DNA of 64,000 nt from Psococerastis gibbosa (taxonomy: Eukaryota; Arthropoda; Insecta; Psocodea; Psocidae): positions 41,451,039-41,515,038 of the forward strand of contig OZ020487.1 of assembly GCA_963971405.1 (NCBI GenBank). Direction: 5' to 3'. Made by a program: the position numbers and the translations under genes. Positions 53,157 to 64,000 of the stretch are shown here, one piece after another. Below the pieces are notes generated by a model, which searched no databases, had not been told where the DNA came from, and saw nothing but the letters and a program-made list of their open reading frames with translations. Each line of letters opens with the position of its first letter. The stretch's first letter is position 1.

Positions 53157-53336
53157 GTAAAATATCACATAAAAACATAAAACATAAAAATATATCGTCA
53201 CGACCGATTTCGACAGATTGTCATTCTCTAGTGAGCAGATAAAACTTAAAATAAAATGACAAAAGAGATAAAAGAGAATGGCAATCTGTCGAAACCGGTC
53301 GTGACGATATATTTTTATGTTTTTATGTGATATTTT
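53157..53336. repeat. Foldback element, TAAAATATCACATAAAAAC arms
   Basis: Arms 53157-53237 and 53268-53336 are near-perfect complements (ATATATCGTCACGACCG / CGGTCGTGACGATATAT). Confidence 0.85.
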
Positions 53337-53507
53337 ACTAAGTTAACTCTTATTACAATGACACACTAGCTTTATCTTCATGAGTCATGTAACTTATGTC
53401 ACTGAAATATTCCGCGTGCTAACCGATGCAAGAAGTGGTTTTTAATATTCTGAATTTAGCTAAATTTACAAAATATATTCGTACTTGAATATTTCATGGT
53501 GATACAT

Positions 53508-53905
53508 CCTTCTTCTTCGAATGCAACTTCTATCGAAGATTGGCGATCATCATGGCAATCATGTAGATACCGTATTTTGCCACCCCTCCCCCCAAAAGAA
53601 AGTCAAGCATGTAGAGTATCAAGTAATGTACTTGTTCATAATGGCTGTAATTGTAATGCAGTGGTGTTCCGTTGCCTTCTGCATCGTTATGCCGTTGACT
53701 CTTCATTGAGTTCCTCCGCCTTTGGGGCCCAACCCCAGGTCAAAATAGTGCCCTAGTTGTTGTTGCTTATTTAGTGGTGGCAACTATTCGCCCCGTCAAA
53801 TTGTCATCCTCGGGCTACTGTGGTGTTATATAGACAAGCCTGCACCACCAGACTTGCCACCCCACCCTCCGATTATGCCGCTGCTTGGTCGGGGACTGCT
53901 TATTC
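53508..53905 (-). repeat. LINE-tail repeat, fullest copy
   Basis: Starts with CTTCTTCTTCG and GAAGATTGGCGATCATCATG (complement of the RTE-like LINE 3' end), body GCAGTGGTGTTCCGTTGCC, far end TTATGCCGCTGCTTGG. About 400 bases. Confidence 0.72.
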
Positions 53906-54067
53906 GTTTTGTTCGCAGCTAGCCACCATATCTGGTGACTTTTCGCTATCTACCACCTGCAACCCCGCAAGTAGCCTACAGCTGAGCTTAATCAAACCTA
54001 CAGCCACCAGCCCACACATCCGACAGGTTGGGTCTCCTGCGGATGGTCTACAAGTCTTAGGAAGTGT

Positions 54068-54240
54068 AGTAATCGACTTCGGTGGCAAGGTGGGTAGCGT
54101 GCTTGTATACTTATGCGAGTAACTACTTACCTTGCGGTCGGAGACGTGTCGTAACTCGACACATGTACTTTATTAGGTGACTTAGTGAGGCGATTGACGA
54201 GGTTAATCGGATGCATTCATTAAATTGTTTGTACGCGAAG
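54068..54240 (+). repeat. SINE-2 copy
   Basis: AATCGACTTCGGTGGCAAGG head and CGGTCGGAGACGTGTCGTAA, GTTAATCGGATGCATTCATT tail. Confidence 0.78.
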
Positions 54241-54491
54241 TACCTGCGCTGTCCAAATGGTGGATTATCCAGTGGTAGTCTAATGATTCGAAACAGTGCA
54301 AAGTTAGTTACGCAGCTGGATATATGAAGAACTAGTTGTTTCCGAAGATAAAAGACCCGTTGTTGGGGCGGTAACTATGTTTGTCACCAAAGAAATCGCA
54401 TTCCCATGTCAATCAGAGACTATGTGCACTTATTGTACTACTGTAATAGTGCTATATATCACCGTTGCGTGTTTCAAAAAGGAGTTAATTT

Positions 54492-54575
54492 GTTGCTTTC
54501 CTATTTATACGTCAGTATAAGGAAAGCTATGTAATTGGTGTAATTTTTTATTTTGATATTTCAACGGAATTACGC
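54492..54575 (-). repeat. GCTTTCC element end fragment
   Basis: TTGCTTTCCTATTTATACG and GGAAAGCTATG then ATTTCAACGGAATTACGCG. Confidence 0.62.
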
Positions 54576-54582
54576 GTCAAGA

Positions 54583-54795
54583 CATGTAGCGTACTGGTAC
54601 GGACTTTCACTTGAAAGGTTGTTGGTTCGAGTCCCACTCTGGCTACATTTTCTGGCCATGCTTCGGAGGGCATGTAAAGCAGGCGGTCCCGGGCTTTCCT
54701 AGTTGAGTGTAAGAGAGGGCTTTATAGCTCTAACTCCGCTAGGTTGGCTTAGTAATAGAAACAATAAACAGTCCTTACTTATTTATTATTATTTT
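54583..54795 (+). repeat. SINE-1 copy
   Basis: GTAGCGTACTGGTACGGACT head, GGTTCGAGTCCC B box, full body, TTATTTATTATT tail. Confidence 0.88.
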
Positions 54796-54964
54796 ATTTT
54801 GAATGTGGAGAAACTGCTCGATGGATTTTGAATTGGTTCACAACAATCATATATTGTAGTATCAGGGGGCAGTTTTATTTCTATTTTGGGTTATGTTACA
54901 CCCATCCAGATGATTTCTCAAAAAACGGTTCCCCCCATAATTTTTTAAATTCATATAGTGTAGT

Positions 54965-55050
54965 CGGTATCTTCTTCTTGAGTTACAATCTATGAATTGT
55001 GGGCGAAAGCTGTAGTCTTCTTCTCCACTCTTGTCGGTATAAATGGAAAC
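54965..55050 (-). pseudogene. RTE-like LINE 3' end fragment
   Basis: Minus frame DKSGEEDYS ... FIDCNSRRR resembles the alternative-frame end of the LINE at 23275-23890. Confidence 0.5.
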
Positions 55051-55067
55051 AAAACGCAATAGGTCAA

Positions 55068-55255
55068 GACATGTAGAGTAGTGGTACGGACTCTGACTTT
55101 CACCAGAAAGGTTGTTGGTTCAAGTCCTACACTGCCTACATTTTCCGGCCATGCTTCGGAGTGCATGTAAAGTAGGCGGTCCCGGGCTTTCCTAGTTGAG
55201 TGTAAGAGAGGGCTTTATAGCACTAACTGGCTTAGTAATGGAACAAAAGAAGTCC

Positions 55256-55295
<40 letters not shown>
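55068..55295 (+). repeat. SINE-1 copy with long (TTTA)n tail
   Basis: Head GTAGAGTAGTGGTACGGACT, altered B box GGTTCAAGTCC, tail of about nine TTTA units (55258-55294). Confidence 0.88.
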
Positions 55296-55300
55296 TAGGT

Positions 55301-55945
55301 CGGTTTTCCCTTAATAATTTGGTTTAGGGGGCAAAAAAAAACGGACTTTTGCAGTCTGGGCAATTGGCCTTGCTACATTTTTATTTCTTCAGTGACTGGG
55401 CAGAAGTGGTAAGAAATAGAAAAGCAATATCTAGTCTACTCCTTTGTCTTTAGGCCATTGACGCCTGAGATAAGAGTAGCAGGAAGGCAGAATACGATAC
55501 ATGGTATTCCTTTTTACTGAATATCCGTATATTTCCATTTGCAACATTTCGATTTCGGCATTTAGACATGTTAAATTTATCTTTTTCTATCATATGTCTT
55601 GTAAAGATACGCTTGTCTTCACCTCACCCAGTTTTGTAATTCGGAAAGTGGTTCTCTCTTAGACTCTCTTTGTGACAGAATGACGATTTGTTTAATACCT
55701 AATAACATACAGATTTTCTCTGTCAGATTCTGGGAAATAATACACCTCTGCAGATGCCCAGTTGCCTACCGCAGAAGCATTTGGTTCTTTAACATCCCTT
55801 CGACCAGTAGTCCAGAACAACGTACTTGTAGTTCTCGAAGATTTATTTATAAGTGCAGGAGAACATATAATTTATACAAATTTGCATGCGCAATGCCCCC
55901 TCGTCTAAGCAGCAGCTAAAAACAAAGAAAAATAATTTAAAGTTC
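55301..55945. other. Unique stretch
   Basis: No gene supported. Confidence 0.3.
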
Positions 55946-55962
55946 CCCCGAAAAGAGTAACC

Positions 55963-56316
55963 CGAAAGGTGCATGGACCAGTGCAAAACAAGGGAGAGAC
56001 GGAGGGACAGAGAAAGTGGTGTATCCGTAGAAATGATGAGCTGTACGCGATATACCAAGAACCTACGATAGTAGCCGAAATCAAGAGAGCCCGCATCAGG
56101 TGGCTAGGGCACGTGGAACAAATGCCAGACCATAGGGCAACAAGAGCAGCCTTACACAAGATCGCACAAGGGAGAAGACGAGTGGGACGACCATGGAAGC
56201 GATGGCTGGACGACGTTGGGGTAGACCTGGCGAACCTTGGTGTCGATGACTGGCGAAGGAAAAGTGGCAAAGCAGGCCAAGCCCCTTCACGGGCCGTAGC
56301 ACCAAGGAGTAAGTAA
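55963..56316 (+). pseudogene. 5'-truncated LINE, reverse-transcriptase C terminus
   Basis: Open frame 55969-56316 reads IVAEIKRARIRWLGHVEQMP and GRRRVGRPWKRWLDDVGVDL, the (R/K)LRWLGHVxRM ... GRPxxxW end typical of Jockey/CR1-like polymerases. Flanked by perfect 13-base copies GAAAAGAGTAACC (55950-55962 and 56317-56329), with the (AAGT)n tail directly before the right one. It is a recent truncated insertion, so the frame is a remnant and not a gene. Confidence 0.85.
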
Positions 56317-56384
56317 GAAAAGAGTAACCGAAGCCCACTACAGCACATTCTGCTTATTCTGAGGGTACAATCTAAACCAAATCA

Positions 56385-56450
56385 TTGATTGGCGACAACT
56401 CTGCATATCACCCTCCAGCTTTCTTGGTTCTGCGCCTTCCTCTTCATTCA
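56385..56450 (-). pseudogene. LINE fragment
   Basis: Minus frame KRKAQNQESWRVICRVVANQ resembles 45957-46125 (KRKAPDRESWRIIW). Confidence 0.55.
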
Positions 56451-57784
56451 CTATGCATTAAATCATGATTTTATGTTGACGTCTTTGTCGTGATAATGCA
56501 GGCCGGATATGCATGTTTCTGATCGTGATGTTTCTCTATTTTCATTGCCAACCTACGTGCTCTCTGCACTGTCCACGGTGCACTTTTACTATTTTTTCCT
56601 CTTTTGTCAATAGCCTTTTTCCCTTAAATGTGCATATGCTAGTAAAGTCACGCAATTAGTGCGGTAGTATACATAAATGAGCATGATTAACTTTTTTTTT
56701 CTGCGGAAGTGGGAAACTTGCTAACCGAGCACCAGTGTCTTTACTTGCCCCCTTTTATCACTGCCATGGCCCTTTGCATGTGTGATTCGGGGTAGCGGGG
56801 TAGTGGGATTATATGAGCGTTCAACCTCTCGCGAGGCCGCTCAGCCAACCCGGCCTAAAACCCACTCCCATCTCACATCAGGAGGAGTCCTGTAGATGCT
56901 GACATGAAACGTTCGTTACTTATGAAGAATTAACTAGAAGTTTAACTATCAATGCTGGTGCAGTGCTATCTTATGTGTGCCCAAAATGTTCGTCATAGGA
57001 CTGCCTTAGTTATTGCCCTTTTATTTATGGCCCGGCTCTACTAAGCGGCTTGGCGTCAAAAGGTCTACCAGCCAAGGACGGGCTTTGACTGAAGAAGAAG
57101 AAGCAGAAGAAATACAAGTAGACTAAGGAGAAGACTTGCACACATTGGCTTCAATCTAACCCGTTCAATTTCGCATTTTTTTTTTTTTTTTTTTTAATCA
57201 ATTCCAATTTAGGACCGCAGGAAGTCGTGAAAACGTTGGAATGTCTCTTTGTAGAAGCCATTGGGCATTCCACGAGTGGAGCGAGGTCTATTTGAGATGC
57301 AGCTCCACATACGCTATATGGTAATCCGCGGGAACCTTGGCGCGATGACAATGCAATGGTATTGAACACCTCGATGTGTCAAAGTTTATACTGGTAACGA
57401 ACACTCCAATGCCTTGCAGCACTGTCTGTATAGATAAAAAAAATAACACGTAAAAAGCAATTACAGGTTAAGCCCGATGTATGGCAATTTTAAATTGAAC
57501 ACCCGTTCGAAAATCTAACAGTGCTAAAAGTCCAGCGTTGTTATTCTTGCAATCCTAAAGCTGGCATGGTTTCAAGCTCGTACTGTCACCGAAGATGTCA
57601 CCTTCCACGCATGCGTGATGGTAGTGTCAGAATACTACGGTGTGCGCAGACTAACTTGTGCGTTGTCACATTGTAAACTGGCCTACCGTGACATGTTCCT
57701 TTTGTTGCTAACGGTTCGCTTGTCTGTGGTAGGGTGGCCCGTATCTCACTGGTGCAACCTATTATTCTGTTACATTAACCAACG
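56451..57784. other. Unique stretch with poly(T) tract
   Basis: A 19-base T run near 57178-57196 and a GAAGAAGAAGAAGCAGAAGA run near 57092. No supported gene. Confidence 0.35.
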
Positions 57785-58140
57785 GCCTTACCAAGTTGAA
57801 TCCACGAGAGCAGACCGTGTTTCAAACTGCGGCAAACTTGTTAGTGTGCACAGCTTTGGCAGGGGAACATGGTGGGACATGATAACGAGCTGAGACTACC
57901 AGTCAGTCTAAGTGCGTGGTGAGTCCTGGTCACCTCCGAATTAATCGTGTGACTTTACTATGTTCCCCAAGTGGTTCGGTATATACTATAATCAGCAGGA
58001 GGTCCACCCTGTCAGTCACCTTCTCCCCGAGATGAAGGCGTCTGCCCATATGGTGCCTCAAGTCAATAAACAGACTCACACGGACATGGTTCAGGTTGCC
58101 TAAAGCAGGAATGCTGGAAGCAGGCGTTGGAAAAAACAAA
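57785..58140 (-). repeat. GTGGATTCCG dispersed repeat, uninterrupted copy
   Basis: Complement of 47488-48012 without the MITE: AGTTGAATCCACGAGAGC, GGTCACCTCCGAATTAATCG, CCTGTCAGTCACCTTCTCCC and TGCCTAAAGCAGGAATGC. Confidence 0.72.
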
Positions 58141-58171
58141 ACATTCTGTTACATCATACGAACACGTACAA

Positions 58172-58319
58172 GTAATCAACAAGAAAGTAATAAAGTAAAA
58201 TCTTCAAAATAACGTTAAAATCTGGTAGTTGTGTCATTGTGCTAGTGCCTCGGTGACAATGCAGAAGACATTCCCTAAGAGATGGTCTTAAAGCATTTTA
58301 GGGTTAGCATTTCTCGCCG
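58172..58319 (+). repeat. Direct repeat pair, left copy
   Basis: AATCAACAAGAAAGTAATAA, TTGTGCTAGTGCCTCGGTGA and TTAGCATTTCTCGCC recur at 58917-59058 with small changes. Confidence 0.75.
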
Positions 58320-58916
58320 CTCATTAGTGCAGATAAACTTTTCGTACTGCTGCTTACCTTTTTACCACATTGTTTTGTCCACTGAGACCCTTGTTCATTT
58401 ATGACGAATGTGGGGCAATTGGCGAAGAACTCCAGCAGTAGCGGAGTCCAGTACCGACTTCTCAGATTTCACTTCCGGTGAGACCTGCGAATATGCAACG
58501 ACTCAACTGCAGTGCGGCTCCCACATTAGTCACAACCTTCAGTGGAAGCCTGCAATTACCTTAGTTTTACTACGTGTGAAGAAGTAGCTGGCAGAAAAAT
58601 TTGACTTTGAATATAATGTGGTTCATAAAAATACTGCATGACTAGGACCAAGCGTTTGACCTACATAAGATAAATTCTTATGATTTTTATAACGCTAATT
58701 TCAATCTTCCGGTAATACCGGGGCCCGATATCCATAGCTGACGCTAAGCCATTTGCCAATTTTCTAACGAAGTTACTGATCGAAGACTGTTCCTACTCCC
58801 TCACAGAGTTTCTTACTACTAATGACTAAATAGCCTGCTTGCATTTTGTGATAAATACAATACAATTTTAATTAATAAATTAATATATATTTCTGTTAAA
58901 TTATACAATACCATCA
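58320..58916. other. Unique sequence between the direct repeats
   Basis: No gene supported. Confidence 0.3.
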
Positions 58917-59058
58917 AGTAATCGACAAGAAAGTGTAAAGTAAAATCGTCAAAATCAGGTAATTCTGTCATTGTGCTAGTGCCACGGTGACAGTGTAGAA
59001 AGCTTTCTCTAAGAGATGGTGTATAAGTAATTTAGGGAAGTTGTTAGCATTTCTCGCC
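58917..59058 (+). repeat. Direct repeat pair, right copy
   Basis: Matches 58172-58319 at roughly 80 percent. Confidence 0.75.
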
Positions 59059-59630
59059 TTCTCTAGTTCAATCGGGAGTTTTCTATGGCAGGCGAAACCT
59101 TGATGAAAATGTATAGTGTTTTCTCAAAATTGATATATTTTAGCAGTTCTTAGCAATATTACCAAGATGGGAGATGTGGAACAAGAAATTAATTAACTTT
59201 CGCGCCATGTTGTTTTCTAAAAATTAGGAAAGATTCCCATTAAAATGGCGCCACACTCTATTGTCAAGTGGCACGACAACATGCGTGGTTTGTCTCTGGG
59301 GCATTTCCTATAAGGCTTCCAATATAATCTGTTTAGAATGCTATATTGGTATTTAAAGTTGCATTTGAAGAAGTCTTACAATGGAATGAAGGGGATTATG
59401 GCAGGTAGCGACAAGGTGACACGCCTTTGTGTTTTTTTTTGGGAGTGGGGTTTATTAAATTTGCATACTGAAGGGTGTTATTCAATGATAAACGGTCCGT
59501 GTTATATAAATCAGTCTTGTTGTATGGGGTGCCTCTTATTAGAGCTTTACTTGAAAGTAGGCGATAAGGTATTTTTTTTTTAAATTAATTCTTCCTTTGA
59601 CATCATATCATTTTATAGATTAAGAATAGT
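59059..59630. other. Unique spacer
   Basis: Nothing recognised. Confidence 0.3.
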
Positions 59631-59635
59631 TTATT

Positions 59636-60330
59636 GCTTTCCAATTTATACGTGGTATAAGAAAAGCTTTGTGACGGTCCAAATTTTCGATTCCGAGATT
59701 TCAACGGAATTACACGTTTTTACGAAATGTCGTGTCTGTCTGTCGCTCTGTCGCTCTGTCAGTCTCTTCATAGATTTCCGGGCAAACTACTCAGTTGATT
59801 ATTATGAAATTCAGCATGCAGGTTCACAAAAATCATACCTCGGGGCCTTTTTTATTATTTTGGGCTCACTCAATTTGGGGGGGTTTTATTCTCAAAAAAC
59901 TCCAAAAAAAGTCTAAATTATTTCACAAAACGGCTCCAACGATTTCTTTTAAATTCACATATATTGTAGTCGTCATGAATGTTGACAAAATGCGGGGGGT
60001 CGCTTGCCCCTTAATAGTTTGCTTCTGGGGGTAAAAAAATAAAAATAACTAAATTTGAATGAAAAATGACTAAAAAATAATTTTTCTGTGAAACCTTTCC
60101 ATCGATGATTTCTACCTTCAGGCATGTTTTAGGTGTTAAATTGAGTAACGAAACCGGACAGATTGCTTTCCCAAAAAACTATTTGGTTTTGTGCAAAAAA
60201 AATGTTTTTGAAAAAATGATAGAAAATTCACGGTCAAATGCATTGCGTGCCCTGCCATTATTGCTGTGTGGTAATTTGTTGGTCTGAACTAACTAGAATT
60301 ACCTCACCTCCAGTGACGTAAGGTGGACAA
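59636..60330 (-). repeat. GCTTTCC element, reverse copy
   Basis: GCTTTCCAATTTATACG at the left, TGATAGTTTGCTTCTGGGGG-type centre, AGGCATGTTTTAGGTGTTAA and a cut right end at TGACGTAAGGTGGACA. It lacks the GCTTTCC end on the right. Confidence 0.75.
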
Positions 60331-60394
60331 TTAATTTATATTTATTGTAGATGACGCATATCTTTAAGTACAAAGTTGCATTCTTCTTCTACTT

Positions 60395-60555
60395 CTTCTT
60401 CTTTTACTTCTGGCTCTAGGTCTCTGAGCTTGGCCTTGATGAACTTTGGCCTGCTCAATAACACTCCTCCAGTTGTCTCGGTTCTGTACCATCTACGGAC
60501 TCCCAACTCGCGGAGGTCAGTTTCTTACTCATTCCTCCAGCGTTTCAGTACAAAG
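60395..60555 (-). pseudogene. LINE fragment
   Basis: Minus frames DLRELGVRRWYR and, after a shift, NRDNWRSVIEQAKVHQG, the DLRxLGVxxW ... DRxxWRxxxEQAK end of non-LTR polymerases. Frameshifted. Confidence 0.72.
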
Positions 60556-60869
60556 CTGTGAGACACATTAGTATACTACAATTTTATGGTGAATTATCTT
60601 GAGTGTCTGAAGCCCAGCAGTAGCTTGGTGCGATGCCATTGGTACCTGATACTGTAGGAGCCAGCTCCATTCCGTCACGTTGTCCCTAAATTATTGTGCG
60701 TGGCCCAATTTGGAGCGCATCATCCATTTACGACCATTATTCCCGGGCGGTGCGGTCATGAACCTCATACTCACTGGTAAACAGTCAATGGTACCATTGG
60801 TACCTGAGCCTACGAGGTATTGGCACATTGGCACCGTGGAATGTTTGTTTTTTCAAAGCCGGCTTTCAG
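60556..60869. other. Unique spacer
   Basis: Nothing recognised. Confidence 0.3.
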
Positions 60870-61520
60870 CTTAGCGGGGGGGGGGGGAGTAAGTCTGTTT
60901 CTTAACTTTAGACAGCCTATGGGCAGACTCCTTTCACCTCGGGAAGAAGGGGAGTTGACCTGGCATGACTTTAAATTTCGTTGGGCAAAGGCTTTTTCCA
61001 GCGGCTGCTTTACGCGTTTCTGCTTTAAGTAACCCTGTCAGCCTGGCGGGGGGAGTGAGTCTGTTTCTTAACTTTAGACAGCCTAAGGGCAGACTCCTTC
61101 ACCTCGGGGAGAAGGGGAGTTGACTCACAGGGTGGACCTGGCATGTCTTTAAATTTCGTTGACCGAAGGCTAGTTGCCTTTTCTCGATTCAAACGCACAA
61201 TTGTGTTTGTTTTCCGACGTCTGCTTTTGACATTTCTGCTTTAAGCAAGCCTATCAGCTTGGCGGGGGGAGTAAGTCTGTTTCGTAACTTTAGACACCCT
61301 ATAAGGGCAGACTCCTTCACCTTGGTTGACTGATAGGGTGGACCTGGCATGACTTTAAATTTCGTTGGCCAAAGGCTGGTTGTCTTTTCTCGATTCAAAC
61401 ACACAAAATGTGTTTTTTGTTTACCGGCGACTGATGCTTTTCGCGTTTCTGCCTAAAGCAATCATGTCAGCCTGTCGAGGGGAGTGAGTCTGTTTCTTAA
61501 CTTGAGACACCCATAGGACA
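60870..61520 (+). repeat. Tandem array derived from the GTGGATTCCG repeat
   Basis: Four units marked by AGTCTGTTTC words at 60893, 61059, 61275 and 61488 (steps of 166, 216 and 213 bases). Each carries GCGGGGGGAGT, a TTCACCTCGGG-like word and GGTGGACCTGGCATG, TTTAAATTTCGTTG. Confidence 0.82.
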
Positions 61521-61616
61521 AGAGCAAGTAGTGTAGAAATAAAATTGGATGCCCATTACTTGGTTCATTAACACGCTATTCTCAGCTATGCTGTAAATTA
61601 GTATATTTTTTTCTTT

Positions 61617-61790
61617 CAAAAAAGGTTATTCTCATGCAAACAACATAAGGAACCGCTTCAGTCGCACCCCCCCCCCCCCCCCCCCCAAGTAACCTAATAG
61701 GCACTTGTGTCGAGTTATGATACGTTTGCGATCGGATGGTGTAGAGACTCGCACAAGTTCAAGCACGCTACCACCTTGCCACCGAAGTCG
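61617..61790 (-). repeat. SINE-2 copy with C tract
   Basis: TTCTCATGCAAACAACATAA, GCTTCAGTCGCACC and then about 21 C (61666-61686), CACTTGTGTCGAGTTATGA and TCGCACAAGTTCAAGCACGC. Confidence 0.72.
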
Positions 61791-61792
61791 AA

Positions 61793-62016
61793 GTTGTAAT
61801 TCCAGGTGAAAGTATTCTCATTTGCCATGTCATACAGTAATTCCTTGTTTATACGAAATCTATTGATGATCTGGTGTGAAAATTGATAGGTTCGTAAGAG
61901 AAATTAGAATCTGCCTCGGGATTCGTGATCTCGCGGTATGATGAGACTTCTGATCATTTGGTTTGGTGTGTCCAACTCTAACATAGCAGTTGTCAGGGAC
62001 GGATCCAGCCCAATTT
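61793..62016. other. Spacer ending in a CAGGGACGGATCC word
   Basis: GTCAGGGACGGATCCAGCCC near 61993 is one end of the MITE type at 17518. No second end seen. Confidence 0.4.
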
Positions 62017-62765
62017 ATTGCGTTCCTATTTATACGTAGTTGAAAAGGAAAGCTTTGTGATGGTCGACATTTTTGATTCCGAGATTTCAACTTTTTTTTT
62101 TTTTTTACGAATTGTCTGTCTTGCGGTCTATCTGTTCGTCGATTAGCGGGCAAACTACTTGGTAGATTTGGATCAAATTTGACATGTAGGTTTATAAAAA
62201 TTATACCTCAGGAACCTTTTTTTTATGCGGGGTTAACTCAATTTAGGGTGTTTTATTTTTTTTTAAACTACTAAAATTTTAAAATCACATAATATTGTAG
62301 TCATTATTAATGTTAAAAAAAAAACCTGATAGGGTCGCTTGCTCCTTGATAGTTGGCTTCTGGGGACAAAAAATGACTCAATTTTCATGGACAAAATTAC
62401 TAAAATATAATTTTGCTGAGGAACCTTTCTATCGATGCTTCCTACCTCCAGGTATATTTTATGTTCTAAAATAATTTAGCAGCTTAATAGAGTAAAAAAA
62501 CCGAACATGTTGCTTTCCCAGAGAAATATTTGGTTTTGCGAAAAAAAATATTTTTGAACAAGTTATGGGAAATTCACACTGCCATCCATTATTACTGTGT
62601 AAAGTATTGGTCTGCCCGTTCTGGAATATGCAATAACCATCTATCAATTCAGTGCTTTGGGATAGGGATAGGGATAGGATAATTTACTATTTACTATGAA
62701 ATTATGTAATATTATCTATCTACTAATTGAAAATAGGAAAGCATGTTGGAGCAAAGTCGGACCGT
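62017..62765 (-). repeat. GCTTTCC element, reverse diverged copy
   Basis: TTTATACGTAGTTGAAAAGG left end, TTGATAGTTGGCTTCTGGGG centre, AGGAAAGCATGTTGGAGCAA right end. An (A)n/(T)n run disrupts it near 62094 and 62767. Confidence 0.72.
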
Positions 62766-63160
62766 TTTTTTTTTTTTTTTTTTGAAGGGATTTGGAATCG
62801 ATTAAATTATAATCTAATTAATTTACTTACAACAGACTTACTGAAATGGGGTGGGGGCAGCTACACCCCTTGGCAGTTGTGCTGACACCAACATTGCAAG
62901 AATTGGAAAATTGCAAATAATGGAACATCGCGATAAGAAAAATGTGTTTAAAGTTTCTAAACTCAATTATAAAAAAGTTTTTCAATTACCGTGCATCGTA
63001 ACAGCTAAACTTCTACTGTCATTATATTTTTGATAAGTAAAAAGTTCATCAAACAAGTTTCAAACCAAACAATAGGCTATATGAAACAGTTTGTATTGAA
63101 GTTACATTTTTAATAAAAATAAATTTAATATAAAAATTTGTCTTTGCAGCTGTCTGTCAG
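62766..63160. other. Unique spacer with poly(T) tract
   Basis: T run 62767-62783. No gene. Confidence 0.3.
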
Positions 63161-63222
63161 GTTGAAATTGTCATGATAATCGCTAATCTTCGATTTAAAA
63201 AAAAATAATAATAATAATAATG
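63161..63222 (+). repeat. LINE-tail fragment and (AAT)n
   Basis: AAATTGTCATGATAATCGCT and AATCTTCGATTT resemble the RTE-like 3' end, followed by AATAATAATAATAAT. Confidence 0.55.
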
Positions 63223-63225
63223 AAA

Positions 63226-63362
63226 AATATTCGCATACAAACAAATCAATGAATATATCCTAATAACCTCTTCAGTCGCCTCTGTAGGTAATACCTGTGT
63301 TATGACAGGTCACCGATCGCATGATGTGTATAGAGACTCGCACAAGTATGCCATCGAAGTCC
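63226..63362 (-). repeat. SINE-2 copy
   Basis: TTCGCATACAAACAAATCAA, CTCTTCAGTCGCCTCTGTAG and TCGCACAAGTATGCCATCGA. Abuts a GCTTTCC element. Confidence 0.78.
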
Positions 63363-63365
63363 TTA

Positions 63366-64000
63366 AGAACCGGTCCGAGTTTGCTCGAACATGCTTTCCA
63401 ATTTAACAAAATTAGTATATAGAGGAAATGAGTAATTTCATGGTAAATAATTTTCCTATGGTTAAATTTCCGATATCTCGGGGGAGGGGGGGGGGGGGGG
63501 TTGTCCACCTGACGTCACTAGAGGTGAGGTAAATTCTAGATAGGTCAGACCCACACATAATTACCACACAGCAATAATGGCAGGGCACGCGATGCATTTG
63601 AGCGCAAATTTTCTATAATTTTTTCAAGAAATTATTTTTTGTGCAAAAACAAATATTTTTTAGGGCAAGCAACCTATCCGGTTTCGTTACTTTATTTAAC
63701 ACCTAAAACATGCCTGAAGGTAGAAACCATCGATAGAAAGGTTTCGCAGAAAAATTATTTTTTCGTCATTTTTAATGAAAATTGAGTTATTTTTATTTTT
63801 TTGACCCCCAGAAGCAAACTATCAAGGGGCAAGTGACCCCCCGCATTTTATTAACATTAATAACGGCTGCAATATATGTAAATTTAATGGAAATCGTTGG
63901 AGCCGTTTTTGAGAAATAATTTTTTTAGGCGTTTTTTTGGAGTTTTTGGAGAATATAACCCCCCCCCCCCCAAATTGAATTGGCTAAAATATAGAAAATG
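63366..64000 (+). repeat. GCTTTCC element, cut by the window end
   Basis: Lead-in GAACCGGTCCGAGTTTGCTC, GCTTTCCAATTTA, G tract (63481-63500), GACGTCACTAGAGGTGAGG, and CCCCCAGAAGCAAACTATCA. Confidence 0.8.

Noticed and set aside
55905-56348. 147-codon minus-strand ORF
   Set aside because: Antisense shadow of the LINE polymerase remnant at 55963-56316.
1-64000. CRISPR arrays, operons, bacterial genes or rRNA
   Set aside because: No regularly spaced identical repeats with unique spacers, no prokaryotic gene structure, and no rRNA core motifs seen. All signals are eukaryotic.

Overview
The window looks like nuclear DNA of an invertebrate, most likely an arthropod. It is AT-rich and eukaryotic: split genes with GT/AG introns, a spliceosomal U1 RNA gene, tRNA-derived SINEs, a BEL/Pao retrotransposon and many MITEs. 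I cannot name the species. Gene density is very low, and most of the 64 kb is nested repeats.

Layout. 1-3848: the 5' part of a BEL/Pao LTR retrotransposon on the minus strand (gag, protease, reverse transcriptase, start of RNase H). It has one in-frame stop and runs off the left edge. 3849-8189: three copies of one long terminal-inverted-repeat element, the first two head to head. The BEL element sits in the first copy. A U1 snRNA gene (6437-6600) lies in the unique gap between copies two and three. 9115-9944: the last two exons of a plus-strand SH3-domain gene, whose intron holds two SINEs. 11279-14908: a minus-strand gene for a secreted Pro/Thr/Tyr-rich repeat protein. 15-39 kb: repeats, including LINE remnants, two SINE families, PIF/Harbinger-like, hAT-like and pogo-like MITEs, and one weak orphan exon. 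39440-41207: a minus-strand TLDc gene, MEAK7-like, with an uninterrupted coding region. 41-64 kb: repeats again, with a short tandem array near 61 kb.

The three protein genes share no obvious pathway and are transcribed independently. The clearest story is transposon archaeology. MITEs inserted with clean target duplications inside LINE coding sequence, SINEs and other MITEs give a relative order of events. Part of an RTE-like LINE 3' end is shared with a non-autonomous repeat. One family carries a conserved hammerhead-like motif.

Limits: copy numbers, family names and repeat edges were judged by eye from this window alone. Repeat coordinates are good to about 5-20 bases unless a target duplication is quoted.
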